Counted from the first letter of the stretch, positions 46,902 to 58,900 are shown. The stretch is DNA of 63,648 nt from Succinivibrionaceae bacterium (GCA_017480795.1 JAFURY010000084.1:1-63648); one strand, 5' to 3'. The notes: generated by a model from the letters alone, not told the origin. A program made the numbers and translations.

Positions 46902-46932
46902 GACCACAGGCAATCGCCTGCGGTCTTTTTTT
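46902..46932 (+). terminator. Terminator
   Basis: GACCACAGGC / GCCTGCGGTC stem and seven Ts. Confidence 0.75.
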
Positions 46933-46972
46933 ATGCCCATTTCCCAATTCACAGATATAGGAGGAAACCGAA

Positions 46973-48235
46973 ATGGCTTTGATGGACAGGCTCAAACGCG
47001 CCTGGAACACATTCAAGAACAAAGACCCCACCATCGGATATGACATTGGCCCATCGTATGGACGCCGGCCGGACCGGATGAGGTATTCCAGAGGAAACGA
47101 GCGTTCCATTGTTACCGCTGTTTACAATCGAATCGCCATGGATGCCGCATCGATGAGCATTCGTCATGTGCGGCTCGACGAGAACGGGCGGTACAAGGAA
47201 ACCATCGATTCCGACCTCAACAACTGTCTTACGATCGAGGCCAATATCGATCAGACCGGAAGAGCCTTTATCCAGGATCTCGTGGCAAGCATGCTTGACG
47301 AGGGATGTGTTGCCGCCGTTCCCACCGACTCGGATGACGAACCGGAGGATTCCGGCAACTTCAAGATCTACACGCTTCGCACCGGCAGAGTTGTGGAATG
47401 GTATCCACGGCATGTGAAGGTGGAGGTCTATAACGAGAACATCGGCCGAAGGCAGAACATCATCATTCCCAAATCGACCGTGCCTCTTATCGAAAATCCG
47501 ATGTATGCCGTGATGAACGAGCCGAACTCCATCTATCAGCGCCTGACCAGGAAGCTGAGCCTGTTGGATGTCGTCGACGAACAGACCAGCAGCGGAAAGC
47601 TCGATCTGATCATTCAGCTCCCCTACATCATCAAGACTGAAGCCCGACGAGAGCAGGCTGAGAAGCGACGGAAAGACATTGAGAAGCAGCTTTCCGAGGG
47701 GAAATACGGCATTGCGTACACGGACGGCACTGAGCATATCACTCAGCTTAACCGCCCCGTTGAGAACAATCTGATGAAGCAGATCGAGTATCTGATGGGG
47801 ATGTTCTTCAGCCAGCTCGGCATTACGCAGGCCATTATGGATGGTACCGCGGATGAAAAGACGATGTTGAATTATTTCAATCGAACTATCGAGCCGATTC
47901 TTTCGGCCATCGTCGACGAGATGAATCGAAAGTTCCTCACGCAGACCGCCCGTTCTCAGCGGCAAACCATCACATTCTTCCGCGACCCCTTTAAGCTCGT
48001 TCCTGTGAATGATATCGCTGAAATCGCTGATAAATTCACCAGAAACGAGATCATGACCTCCAATGAGATCAGACAGGTCATCGGCATGAAGCCCAGCAGC
48101 GATCCGAACGCCGATGTGCTGCGGAATAAGAATCTGAGCGCGTCTGCCCAGGATAAGCAGGCTCTGCTTCCGGCCGGTTCCGGTCCGGGGTCGGAAGACA
48201 ACAACAAAGATAAGGAGACAGGTCAAAATGGGTAA
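46973..48235 (+). CDS. Portal protein (HK97 family)
   Basis: 420 aa. NERSIVTAVYNRIAMDAASM, SIYQRLTRKLSLLDVVDEQT and FFSQLGITQAIMDGTADEKT match HK97-type portals; the disordered end (GSGPGSEDNNKDKETGQNG) is typical. Forms the dodecameric DNA gate. Overlaps the next gene by 8 bp. Confidence 0.9.
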   Translation: MALMDRLKRAWNTFKNKDPTIGYDIGPSYGRRPDRMRYSRGNERSIVTAVYNRIAMDAASMSIRHVRLDENGRYKETIDSDLNNCLTIEANIDQTGRAFIQDLVASMLDEGCVAAVPTDSDDEPEDSGNFKIYTLRTGRVVEWYPRHVKVEVYNENIGRRQNIIIPKSTVPLIENPMYAVMNEPNSIYQRLTRKLSLLDVVDEQTSSGKLDLIIQLPYIIKTEARREQAEKRRKDIEKQLSEGKYGIAYTDGTEHITQLNRPVENNLMKQIEYLMGMFFSQLGITQAIMDGTADEKTMLNYFNRTIEPILSAIVDEMNRKFLTQTARSQRQTITFFRDPFKLVPVNDIAEIADKFTRNEIMTSNEIRQVIGMKPSSDPNADVLRNKNLSASAQDKQALLPAGSGPGSEDNNKDKETGQNG

Positions 48236-50132
48236 TCATTACGATTTTGCAGGCTGGGCAACGCGGGCTGACATGCGTTGCTCCGATGGCCGCACGATCG
48301 CCAAGAACGCCTTTGCCCATCAGGACGGCGCCAGGGTCCCGCTGGTGTGGAACCACAACCACGCGACGCCTGATGGGGTTCTTGGTTACGGCATTCTTCA
48401 CAGCCAGGACGGCAGCATGCGTGTTGAATGCTTCTTCAATGATACCGATAGCGGTGTCAACGCCAAGAAGGCTGTGCTGCACGGTGATATCACCGCGCTG
48501 TCCATCTACGCCAATCACCTGAAGGAACAGGCCAAGACCGTCCTTCACGGTATGATTCGCGAGATTAGCCTCGTCTACGCCGGCGCTAATCCCGGCGCGT
48601 TCATCGATTCCCTGGTCGTCCACGGCGACGGTTCCACGACCGAGGATTTCGAGCAGGGCATCATCTACACCGGCGAAAGCATCGAGCTTTATTCCGAAGT
48701 GGAGCATGCCGACAGCGAATCCGAGCCCTCTGATGTCGAGCACGCCGATGGCGAGTCCGAAGAGAAGAAGGACGAGGAGCAGCCCAAGGATGACGATAAG
48801 CAGGACGACAAGGAAACCATTGAGGATGTTCTCAACACCCTCAATGAGAAACAGAAGAACGCTGTGGCTTACGTCATCGACAACATCGTCAATCCCGACG
48901 ACGAACCTTCCGGGGAATCCAATGACCCCGAAGTCAAACACAATTCCGAAGAGGAGGAAACCGAAATGAAGAGGAACGTTTTCGATCAGGAGACCGAAAC
49001 CAAGACTGATGCCGTGCTGTCCCACGCTGACGGCATGGAGATCGTCAAGCTGGCCAAGAGCTATGGCGGCGGCAGCCTGAAGGCGGCTTATCAGGTCTTT
49101 ATCGATCAGAAGAAGGATGAGCTCGCGCATTCCGCCGCTGACAACATTCAGAACATCTCTCAGCTGTTCCCGGAGTACAAGGACATCAAGCCCGGCGCTC
49201 CCGAGCTGCTGACCACCGACCAGGGCTGGATCGGCAAGGTTCTGGCGAAGGTTCACAAGAGCCCCATCAGCCGCATCCGCACCCGCCAGGCCGATGTCCG
49301 CGACATCACCAATCGCCGGGCCAAGGGCTACAAGAAGGGCACTCAGAAGACCGACACCGGTTCTCTGCCGATCCTGAGCCGTACCACCGATCCTGTCACC
49401 GTGTACATCCGCTCCAAGCTGGATCGCGACGACATCATCGACATCACCGATTTCGACATCGTCGCCTACATGTACGATCTGGACCGCATGAACCTGAACG
49501 AGGAGCTGGCCCGCCAGATCACCATCGGCGACGGCCGCAGCGGCGACACTGCCATCGACGGCAGCAAGATCCGTCCGATCTGGCTGGACAACGATATGTA
49601 CTGCATGCACAAGACCGTGGACATCGATGCCATGCGCACCGAGCTGACTGGCACCAATTCCACCGCCAACTTCGGCGAGAACTACGTGTATGCCGAGGCG
49701 ATCATCCAGAGCCTGCTGTATGCCCGTGAGAAGTACAAGGGTTCCGGCAACCCCGACTTACTGTGCACGCCCCACATGGTGAACGTGATGCTGCTGGCCC
49801 GCGACCTGAACGGCCGCCGGATCTACGACAACGTCAACGAGCTGAAGGCTGCGCTGAACGTCAACGAGATCATCACCGCCGAGCAGTATGAGGGTAAGAC
49901 CCGCACCGCCACTGTGGACGGCACCGAGCATACCTTCGAGCTGCTGGGCCTGCTGGTGAACTTCGCCGACTACAGCCTGGGCGCCACCAAGGGCGGCGAG
50001 ATCACCCACTTCACCGATTTCGACATCAACTTCAACCAGGAAGTCAGCCTGCTGGAGACCCGCTGCTCCGGTGCTCTGACCCGTCCCTTCTCCGCTATCG
50101 CGCTGGAGATGGACGTGACCGACGAAGGCTGA
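48228..50132 (+). CDS. Prohead protease - scaffold - major capsid fusion
   Basis: 634 aa. Residues 1-140: prohead protease of the HK97 type (VPLVWNHNHATPDGVLGYG with catalytic His, ISLVYAGANPGAF with Ser). Residues 141-245: acidic, Lys/Glu/Asp-rich linker resembling the delta/scaffold region. Residues 250-634: HK97-fold major capsid (TRQADVRDITNRRAKGYKKG, DDIIDITDFDIVAYMYDLDR, NTVNELK-like, FDINFNQEVSLLETRCSGAL). Protease and capsid are normally separate genes. An internal ribosome site gives a capsid-only product. Confidence 0.88.
   Translation: MGNHYDFAGWATRADMRCSDGRTIAKNAFAHQDGARVPLVWNHNHATPDGVLGYGILHSQDGSMRVECFFNDTDSGVNAKKAVLHGDITALSIYANHLKEQAKTVLHGMIREISLVYAGANPGAFIDSLVVHGDGSTTEDFEQGIIYTGESIELYSEVEHADSESEPSDVEHADGESEEKKDEEQPKDDDKQDDKETIEDVLNTLNEKQKNAVAYVIDNIVNPDDEPSGESNDPEVKHNSEEEETEMKRNVFDQETETKTDAVLSHADGMEIVKLAKSYGGGSLKAAYQVFIDQKKDELAHSAADNIQNISQLFPEYKDIKPGAPELLTTDQGWIGKVLAKVHKSPISRIRTRQADVRDITNRRAKGYKKGTQKTDTGSLPILSRTTDPVTVYIRSKLDRDDIIDITDFDIVAYMYDLDRMNLNEELARQITIGDGRSGDTAIDGSKIRPIWLDNDMYCMHKTVDIDAMRTELTGTNSTANFGENYVYAEAIIQSLLYAREKYKGSGNPDLLCTPHMVNVMLLARDLNGRRIYDNVNELKAALNVNEIITAEQYEGKTRTATVDGTEHTFELLGLLVNFADYSLGATKGGEITHFTDFDINFNQEVSLLETRCSGALTRPFSAIALEMDVTDEG
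48966..50132 (+). other. Internal in-frame start for the major capsid protein
   Basis: GAGGAGG at 48951-48957 and ATG at 48966 sit at the junction between acidic linker and capsid domain. A 388-aa product would supply many capsid copies per protease. Spacing of 8 is ideal. Confidence 0.65.
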
Positions 50133-50150
50133 TCGGAGGAAACCGTCAAA

Positions 50151-50474
50151 ATGGCAAAGTTTTACGGTCCGGTAGGTTATGTCGAAACGCAGGAAACGAG
50201 GCCGGGCATTAACGTAGAAGTCGCCACCGAGCGCAATTACTCCGGTGACGTTTTTCGCAGTGCCCGAAAGCTCGCTTCCGGCGAGAGCATCAATGACGAT
50301 GTCACTGTGAATAACAGTCTGAGCATCGTCGCAGATCCCTACGCCTATCAACACTTCTTTGCCATTCGTTATGTCAAGTGGATGGGGGCTTACTGGAAGG
50401 TCACGAATGTGGAAGTCCAGAACCCCCGTCTGCTTTTAACGATTGGAGGTGTCTACAATGGGCCAACGGCTTGA
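50151..50474 (+). CDS. Head-tail connector / head closure protein
   Basis: 107 aa after CGGAGGAAACCGTCAAA. VATERNYSGDVFRSARKLAS and FFAIRYVKWMGAYWKVTNVE are typical of short neck proteins of Firmicute siphophages. Follows the capsid. Confidence 0.65.
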   Translation: MAKFYGPVGYVETQETRPGINVEVATERNYSGDVFRSARKLASGESINDDVTVNNSLSIVADPYAYQHFFAIRYVKWMGAYWKVTNVEVQNPRLLLTIGGVYNGPTA

Positions 50475-50763
50475 TCTGCATGAAATTCTGTGCGACGCTC
50501 TTGGCTCCAGGAACGTCTACTTCCAACCGCCAACGGGATACAAGATGACCTATGACTGCATTGTGTATAAGAGGGAAAAAATCGACAGCAGATTTGCGAA
50601 CAACAAGCCCTATCATCATGCCAATCGTTATTCGGTCACCGTGATCCATAGAGATCCTGAGTCTCCCGTTCCCGATAAGATTGCCATGCTGCCGATGTGC
50701 GTTCATGATCGCTATTTCGCAAGCGACAATCTTCATCATGATGTCTTCACACTCTATTACTAA
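50458..50763 (+). CDS. Minor head-tail joining protein
   Basis: 101 aa from the ATG after TTGGAGGTGTCTACA; overlaps the previous gene by 17 bp. KMTYDCIVYKREKIDSRFAN and YSVTVIHRDPESPVPDKI. Position between neck and major tail protein supports the tail-terminator/joining class. Confidence 0.65.
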   Translation: MGQRLDLHEILCDALGSRNVYFQPPTGYKMTYDCIVYKREKIDSRFANNKPYHHANRYSVTVIHRDPESPVPDKIAMLPMCVHDRYFASDNLHHDVFTLYY

Positions 50764-50781
50764 AACAAGGAGGATAATACT

Positions 50782-51453
50782 ATGCCCAATACCGCTCGTT
50801 TGACCTGGGACGAGGCCGAAAATCGCAAGTATGAGTATGGCGTATCTCAGGGTGTTCTGTATCCTATGAAGGACGATGGCACCTATGACAATGGCGAGGC
50901 GTGGAACGGCCTGACCAATGTCACCGACCAGCCCGAAGGCGCCGATATCAACAAGATGTACGCTGACGGCATCTACTACGCCGGCATCCGCGGCGCTGAG
51001 GAGTATCACGCCAGCATCGAGGCGTATACCTATCCCGATTCCTTCGCGGCCTGCGACGGTTCCGCCTCCCCCATCGAGGGCATGTACGTCGGTCAGCAGG
51101 AGCGCAAGAAGTTCGGCCTGTCCTGGCGCTCTGAAATCGGCAACGCCAACACCGACAAGCTGGGCTACAAGATTCACGTCGCGTATGGTCTGAGCGCTTC
51201 CCCGACTGAAAAGGCTCACGACACCGTGAATGATTCTCCCGAAGCCAGCCCCTTCAGCTGGGATACCGAGGGCACTCCCGTTCCGATGACCGGCTACAAG
51301 CCCACCGCGAAGCTGGAGTTCGATTCCACCAAGCTGGGCGCCGCCAAGATGGCCGCTCTGGAGAATCTGCTGTACGGCAGCACCTCCGCGGCTGCCAAGC
51401 TGCCCACTCCGAATGAGATCCTGACCGCTCTTCAGGCTGTCAGCGGCACCTGA
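50782..51453 (+). CDS. Major tail protein
   Basis: 223 aa. YEYGVSQGVLYPMKDDGTYD, AWNGLTNVTDQPEGADINKM and YVGQQERKKFGLSWRSEIGN match major tail tube proteins of Gram-positive siphophages. Confidence 0.88.
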   Translation: MPNTARLTWDEAENRKYEYGVSQGVLYPMKDDGTYDNGEAWNGLTNVTDQPEGADINKMYADGIYYAGIRGAEEYHASIEAYTYPDSFAACDGSASPIEGMYVGQQERKKFGLSWRSEIGNANTDKLGYKIHVAYGLSASPTEKAHDTVNDSPEASPFSWDTEGTPVPMTGYKPTAKLEFDSTKLGAAKMAALENLLYGSTSAAAKLPTPNEILTALQAVSGT

Positions 51454-51560
51454 TCTCTGACGAACGCAAAAGGTCGAACCGGTGACTGAACCGGAGGGAT
51501 ACACCAGTGGGTGACGCCGGAGGGGACGCACCCACACTCATTTGAAAGGAGAAATGAAAA
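51454..51560 (+). other. Intergenic hairpin region
   Basis: GTGGGTG / CACCCAC hairpin (about 51508-51536) and a direct GAACCGG pair, before an AAAGGAGAAATG ribosome site. It may lower expression of the chaperone gene relative to the tail tube gene. Confidence 0.4.
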
Positions 51561-51980
51561 ATGCTTAAGAAGAAGATCACCTATACCGACTACAACGACA
51601 ATGAGAGGACCGAGGAATTCCTCTTCAACCTGTCCAAGGCGGAAGTGTTGGAGATGGAAATGGGCGTCAACGGCGGCATGACCAACATGATCCAGAAGCT
51701 GGTTGCCGAGCAGGACATGGAGCGCATCTCCAAGACCTTCAAGGAGATCATCATGAAGGCCTACGGCGAAAAGTCGCTGGATGGCAAGTATTTCGTCAAG
51801 TCGCCCGAACTCTCCACGAGGTTCACTCAGACGGAGGCCTATTCCGTTCTGTTCCTGGAACTGCTCGATCCCGACAAGGCTGCGGCCTTCATCAATGCCA
51901 TCCTGCCCCAGGACGCTTTGGCTCAGGCACAGGCTGCGAAGGATGAGCTCAACACTCCCAATTTGGTTCCGGTTGAATAA
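51561..51980 (+). CDS. Tail assembly chaperone, gpG-like
   Basis: 139 aa. FLFNLSKAEVLEMEMGVNGG, SPELSTRFTQTEAYSVLFLE and AAAFINAILPQDALAQAQA match gpG-type tail chaperones. The next gene would correspond to the T part; I see no clear slippery site linking them. Confidence 0.75.
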   Translation: MLKKKITYTDYNDNERTEEFLFNLSKAEVLEMEMGVNGGMTNMIQKLVAEQDMERISKTFKEIIMKAYGEKSLDGKYFVKSPELSTRFTQTEAYSVLFLELLDPDKAAAFINAILPQDALAQAQAAKDELNTPNLVPVE

Positions 51981-51994
51981 AGGTCGTGTGACGA

Positions 51995-52540
51995 ATGCTG
52001 CCAGTTACGATACCGGGGTATGAATGGTTCGATGAAAGGACCAATACTTTCGGCTCGACCAAGGAAACTACCTTGATACTGGAGCACTCATTGGTCTCTA
52101 TTCATCGTTGGGAGCAGAAATGGAACAAGCCGTTTCTGGGCAAGGACCCGAAAACTGCTGAAGAATGCATTGACTATGTTCGCTGTATGACGCTAACGCA
52201 GCACGTTGATCCGGCTGTTTATTACGGAATCACCAATGAAGTAATGGACAAGATCAACGATTACATTGAAGCGCCTATGACAGCAACGTGGTTTAATGAT
52301 AAAGATAAAGTCGGACCCCCGCATAGAGAGGTCATCACATCCGAAGTTATTTACTATTGGATGATTTCATTGAATATCCCCTGGGAATGTCGAAAGTGGC
52401 ATCTGAACACATTGTTGACACTGATCCGGGTCTGTAACGCCAAGAATGCTCCGAAGAAGAAGCAGAACAGGCGTGACATGCTGGAACAGCGCACCGCAAT
52501 GAATAAGGCACGTCGCGCTCGGCTGAACACCAAAGGATAG
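51995..52540 (+). CDS. Second tail assembly protein, gpGT-like
   Basis: 181 aa, MLPVTIPGYEWFDERTNTFG..., with LVSIHRWEQKWNKPFLGKDP and VIYYWMISLNIPWECRKWHL. It occupies the T position after gpG and before the tape measure. Weak ribosome site, so coupling to the previous gene is likely. Confidence 0.65.
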   Translation: MLPVTIPGYEWFDERTNTFGSTKETTLILEHSLVSIHRWEQKWNKPFLGKDPKTAEECIDYVRCMTLTQHVDPAVYYGITNEVMDKINDYIEAPMTATWFNDKDKVGPPHREVITSEVIYYWMISLNIPWECRKWHLNTLLTLIRVCNAKNAPKKKQNRRDMLEQRTAMNKARRARLNTKG

Positions 52541-52560
52541 CAGAAAGGAGGTGGAGAGCC

Positions 52561-52935
52561 GTGATACGGATCAAACATAAAGGCAATTTCCGGAATACGG
52601 AACGATTCTTCTCGCAAGCTCAAAAAGCTACACCGAGAGAGATTCTTGAGCGGTATGGTCAGGCCGGCGTCACGGCTCTTGCCTCCGCAACTCCGGTTGA
52701 CTCCGGAGCAACAGCAGCCGCCTGGGGCTATGAGATCGCTCAGAACCCAGACGGCTATTCTATTTTTTGGACCAATACCAACATCAACGAAGGCGTCAAC
52801 ATTGCGGTGATTCTGCAATACGGTCATGGAACCGGAACGGGCGGATACGTCGAGGGAGTCGATTACATCAATCCAGCGCTTCGCCAGGTTTTCGAGCAGC
52901 TTGCCGATGAAGCCTGGAGGGAGGTCACGTCGTGA
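52561..52935 (+). CDS. Neck/tail completion protein, HK97 gp10-like
   Basis: 124 aa, GTG start after AAAGGAGGTGGAGAGCC. ALASATPVDSGATAAAWGYE and VILQYGHGTGTGGYVEGVDY match gp10-like proteins. Its stop overlaps the tape-measure start. Confidence 0.75.
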   Translation: MIRIKHKGNFRNTERFFSQAQKATPREILERYGQAGVTALASATPVDSGATAAAWGYEIAQNPDGYSIFWTNTNINEGVNIAVILQYGHGTGTGGYVEGVDYINPALRQVFEQLADEAWREVTS

Positions 52936-55900
52936 GCAATAATGTCGATAAGCGCGTTGTTGAGATGCAGTTTGACAACAAACAGTTTGAAGACCGCATC
53001 CAGAAAAGCGTAAAGTCGCTTGACGATCTGAAAAAAGGGCTTGACTTAGAAAAATCGGCAAAGGGACTCGAAGCGATCGACAAGGCCGCCAGAAACATCG
53101 ATCTCAGGCGGCTGGCCGATGCAGCCCAATCGGTTGCCGACCGATTCTCTTTCATGGGCAATCTGGTTCAGAATGTCTACAACAGGATCGGTGACGCTGC
53201 TCTGAATGCCGCCATGCAAGTAAAGAACTTTGTTGAGGCGCTCACTATTGATCCTGTTAAGACTGGTCTGGAAGAGTATGAAACCCAGATCAATTCGATC
53301 CAGACAATTCTTTCCAACACCTATGACTCTATGGCGAAGCAAGGTATCACTGGTGAAAGCGAACGTGTTGCAATTATCAACGACCGACTTGATACCTTGA
53401 ATCATTACGCTGACAAGACCATCTATAATTTCACCCAAATGACGGAGAGCATTGGTAGATTTACAGCTGCCGGTGTCGATCTTGATACATCTGTCGCGGC
53501 CATTCAGGGTATTGCGAATCTGGCCGCTGTTTCCGGCTCGAATGCCGAACAGGCCAGCAATGCCATGTACATGCTTTCTCAGGCCATGAGTGCCGGTACT
53601 GTGACCGCTTATCAGTGGAACAGCGTCATGAGAGCCGGTATGGGCGGCGAGGTCTTTCAGAAAGCCATTCTTCGCAACGCAAAGGCGATGGGTAAAACGG
53701 TGGATGTCACCGTTGAAGAAATCGGCGCGAACGGAAAGAAGGTCAAGAAGACAGTAAAACGTTCGATTCAGGAAATCGTCGACGAAATGGGCTTTAAGGA
53801 GTCCCTTTCCAAGGGATGGTTTACTTCCGACATCCTGGCGGCCACGTTGGATCAATTCTCCTGGGACTTCGAGGAAATGGCCAAAGAGGCCGGTTACACC
53901 AAGGAAACCATGGAGGAAGGCATCGCCGCAATGAAAGAGATGAAATACGGCGAGCTGCTATCCCAAGGATTTTCTCCAGAAGAAGCCAAGGAAATGATCC
54001 GTTTGGCCGAAGACGCTACCAATGCCGCCACTAAAGTAAAGACCTTTACACAGCTGTTTGATACTCTAAAAGAAGCAGCACAGTCCGGGTGGACTGAGAC
54101 TTGGCGTTATATCATTGGCGACTTTGAAGAAGCCAAGGAATTGTTGACGAGCATCAGCGAGTTTTTCGGTAATGTGATCGGAGAAGCCGCTGAAGCACGA
54201 AACGAGATCGTCAAGGAATGGAAAGATCTTGGTGGACGTGATGAACTCATTCAGAGTTTCTGGAATATCGTTTACACGATTCAGAACATCGTTGGGCTCA
54301 TTCACGAAGAGTTTCAAAAGGTATTTCCGCCCAAAACCGGTCAACAGCTCTTTGACATGACCAAAGGGTTCCGTGAACTGACTGACCGCATCAGGGCGTT
54401 TACAGAAAACGAAGAAAAGATGGACAAGATCCGTCGCATTGTGGCTGGTTTCGCCAATGCGCTGGACATCGTCCGTCAGGTAATCGGCGGCGTTTGGGAT
54501 GTGGCCAATCAGGTATTCGGATACATTACGCCGTATGCCGGTGGCTTGGTCGAATTGATCGCCAAAGGCGCTGACAAAATCACCGAATTCAACCAGCATC
54601 TGAAAGAAACCGGCGGGGTTCAGAAGGTTGTTGAAAAGGTCGTCGCATTCATCAAGCGGATGATCGACGGCGTGAAACAGTTCATTCAGACCGTGAAGGA
54701 CCTGTTCAGCAACGGTCCTGAAGGCATTGTCGGAAAGCTGAAAGAGTGGTTCGGCCACTTCCAGGGGATCGGAGAGAAGATCGGCAAATTCTTTGACGGC
54801 AACAGCATCTTGTCGAGTATCAAGAACTTCTTCTCCGGAATCATCGACGCCATCAAGAATTTTGCTGAGAACGCCAACGGTGCAGATATCGCAGTAATCA
54901 TCGGTGCATTGCTCGGCGGTGGCTTGATCCTTAAGATCAGGAAATTCGTAAAAGGATTGGTTGATGTAAAGGATACTCTCGTCAAGACAATCAAGAAGAC
55001 CGGGAAGGGTATCGGAGAAGCTATTGAAGGATTCGGCGAGAAGAAGGGTGGAATTGTTGACTCCATTCTAAAGATTGCCGCTTCTTTGGCACTGATTGCT
55101 GGAGCTCTGTACATCGTTTCTAAAATCGATTCCGATCGTCTTGGAGATGCACTCCTTACTATGGGGATTGTACTTGCAGCGGTTACCGCATTCGCCTTTG
55201 TTCTCAGCAAAATCAAGTTAAAGAACGCTACCGGATTGGCAGTGACAAGCGCAGGTCTGATGCTGCTTGGCGGCGCAATGCTGATCTTTGCTGCTGCAAT
55301 CGAGAAGATTGGAAAACTGGATGACAGCACCATAATCAAGGGAATCGCCGGACTCGGCGCAGTTCTTCTTGAGTTGACCATCTTCATGGCTTTGACAAAA
55401 AAGGCCAAGATGGGCATTTTCAAAGGAGCCGGCCTTGTATTGCTCGCCGTATCGCTGAACCTATTCGCAAAGGCAGTAGAAAAAATCGGTGGCATGGACA
55501 CAGGAACCATCGTGAAAGGCGTTGCCGGACTCGGCGCTGTTCTGCTTGAGCTCGCTGTGTTCCTCGCCCTCACGAAGAAAGCTAAACTCGGCGTATTCAA
55601 GGGTGCCGGGTTGATCTTACTCGCCGTATCGCTGAATCTGTTCGCCAACGCGATCTCCAAGATCGGCGGTATGGACACCAATACCATGATCCGAGGTATC
55701 GCTGGTCTTGGCGGCGTGCTGCTCGAATTGGCTATCTTCCTTGCGCTCACCAAGAAAGCCAAACTCGGTGTGTTCAAAGGAGTCGGCCTTATCCTCATGG
55801 CCGTATCCATCAACATGTTCGCCAACGCGATCTCCAAGATCGGTGGCATGGATACAGATACCATGATCAAAGGCATTGCCGGTTTGGGAGCCGTCTTGTT

Positions 55901-58900
55901 GGAGCTTGGAGTCTTCCTTGCGCTCACCAAGAAAGCCAAACTCGGTGTGTTCAAAGGAGTCGGCCTTATCCTCATGGCCGTATCCATCAACATGTTCGCC
56001 AACGCGATCTCCAAGATCGGCGGCATGGATACGCATACGGTCGTTCAGGGAATTGCCGGACTCGGCGCTGTTCTGCTTGAGCTCGCTGTGTTCTTGGCTC
56101 TTACTAAGAAAGCCAAGCTCGGAGTGTTCAAGGGCGCGGGCCTTATCCTCATGGCCGTGTCCATCAACATGTTCGCCAATGCGATTGAGAAGATCGGTAC
56201 ACTTGAAACCGGAACCATCGTTAAGGGGCTTGTCGGCCTTGGCGTGGTGCTGCTTGAATTGGCCGCATTCCTTGCTTTGACCAAGAAGGCCAAGATTGGC
56301 GTATTCAAGGGTGCGGGCCTTATTCTTATGGCGGTTTCGCTGAATATGTTTGCCGATACGATCTCCAAGATCGGCAAACTGAAAACAAAGACGATCATCA
56401 AGGGCGTTGCCGGACTGGGTCTTGTCCTGCTTGAACTGGCAGGATTCATGAAGATCATGAATAAGACCAAGATTACTGGAGTCGCAAAAGGCGTCTTGTT
56501 GCTTGGAGTTATGGCTCTATCAATGCAGGTGTTTGTCAAAGTATTGCAGCATCTTGAAGGTATAGAAATCGATAAGATGCTTGCTTTCTCGACTTCTTTT
56601 GGCATTGCATTACTTTCTCTATCAGGAGCAATGCTGATTATGAGCAATTTGCCTATTGGCGCAGCACTTGGAGGTATTGTCAAACTCGGCTTGGTAGCAG
56701 CCGCTATTGTTGCACTCATGGCCGTATTCGGCGCAGCAGAGAAATCACTTAATGTTTCGTCCTACATTGATAGCTTTGGTGATTTGCTTCATTCGATCGG
56801 CAATGCTGTTGGTCGATTTGTCGGAGGTCTGGCGCAAGGCGTATTTGATGGTTTCTCTTCCATTGGCACCGAGCTTTCGGATTTTATGACAAATGCTCAG
56901 CCGTTCCTCGATGGCATCAAAGATTTGGATACATCGGCTGTCACCGGTGTTGGTAATCTTGTCAGTATCATTACACAGATTGCCGGCGCAAATGTTATTG
57001 AGGCGATTTCTTCCTGGATTTCCGGAGGAAATGCTGTAGAGAATTTTGCCAAAGATATGGAGTGTCTTGGTAATGCCATCGTTGCATACACAACGGCAAT
57101 ATCCGATATCAAGGATGTAGATCAGGCAACGATCGATCTTGCCACCTCAGTTGCCAAAGGATTAGTAGATGTTACTAATTCTCTTCCTCGTAGCGGAGGT
57201 CTTGCACAGAAGCTCATCGGTGCTAAAGACTTGGGCGACTTTGCTGATGATATTCCTGATTTCGGTAAAGCATTGCAGACATACGCTAACACTGTATCCG
57301 GTTTCTCGGATGTGGATCAAGACACTCTTGATCGCGCTTCTACTACAGCTGGTGGTATCGTCGACCTGGCGAATAAGATTCCTCGTAGTGGGGGTCTCGC
57401 ACAGAAACTCATCGGTGCAAAGAGCATCGCGGATTTCTCTGCCGATATTCCAGCCCTTGGTGAAGCGTTGAAGGCTTATGTGACAGCCGTATCCGGTTTC
57501 TCGGATGTAGATCAAGACACTCTTGATCGCGCTTCTACTACGGCTGGAGGCATCGTCGACCTGGCGAATAAGATTCCTCGTAGTGGGGGTCTTGCACAGA
57601 AGCTCATCGGTGCAAAGAGCATCGGCGAGTTTGCCGGCGATATTCCGGCGCTGGGGGAAGCATTAAAGACTTATGCCTCTAATGTATCCGGATTTGGTGA
57701 AGTAGATGAAGACTCAATAAGCAAAGCTGCAACTACGGCTGGAGGCATCGTCGACCTGGCGAATAAGATTCCTCGTAGCGGAGGTCTTGCACAGAAGCTC
57801 ATCGGTGCAAAGAGCATCGGTGAGTTTGCCGGCGATATTCCGGCACTTGGCATCGCTCTTAAAAGCTATGCAACAAATATCAGAGGATTTGATGATGTCG
57901 ATACCGATTCCGTAAATAAGGCCCAAGCAGCCACTGAAGGTATCGTTGCCATTGCGAAAGCCATTCCTCGAACAGGCGGATTGGCTCAACGGCTTGCAGG
58001 TGCGAAAGACTTAGGCGACTTCGCCGGAGATATCCCAGCACTCGGCGAAGCTCTCAAATCTTACGCATCCAGTGTTTCGGGATTCAGTGAAGTTGATGCC
58101 AATGCAAGCAATAATGCCCTGATCGCTACTCAAGGTATAGTAGCGGTGGCAAAGTCTCTTCCTCGAACAGGCGGATTGGCTCAACGGCTTGTCGGCGCAA
58201 AAGATCTGGCCGACTTCTCCGCTGATATACCAGCTTTGGGGAAAGCCTTATCTGCATACGTCATGATGATTTCCGGCTTCGGTGATGTCGATGCAGCCGC
58301 AAGCGCGAATGCATTGACCGCAGCTCAAGGCATTGCTGCAATCGCAACTTCCCTTCCTGCGGAAGGCGGTTTGGCGCAGCAATTACTTGGAGCCAAAGAT
58401 CTGGGTAGCTTTGCCGGAGACATTCCAGCATTGGGAGAGGCTTTATCAACCTATGCAAGTAGTATATCAGGATTTAGCGAGGTCGATGTAACGGCAAGTG
58501 AAAATGCTCTTGCTGCGACGCAAGGCATTACTGCCCTTCTTAAGGAAATTCCTGCTGAGGGTGGATGGGCGCAAAAGATCTTTGGAGCAAAAAGTCTTGC
58601 CGCATTTTCTGAACAGATTCCTACGTTTGGCGAGGCATTAAAGGAATACGCAACCTTTGTTGAAGGTTTTGCATCCGTGGACGCAACAAGTAGCGCTAAT
58701 GCTTTAGCAGCAGCAAATGGTATTGTCGGAATCGTAAATGCTTTGCCTGCAACCGGAGGTCTTTCGCAGAAGATCAAAGGCGCAAAAAGTCTTGCCGATT
58801 TCAGCGATGACTTGCCTGGATTTGGTGTTTCGTTGAGTGCCTATGCAGCAGCAATAACTGATTTCTCTACCGTAGACCAAAACGATATAGATTCCTCTAT

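Noticed and set aside
51960..52000. Programmed frameshift joining the two tail chaperone genes
   Set aside because: No convincing slippery heptamer at the end of the first frame, and the second gene has its own ATG.
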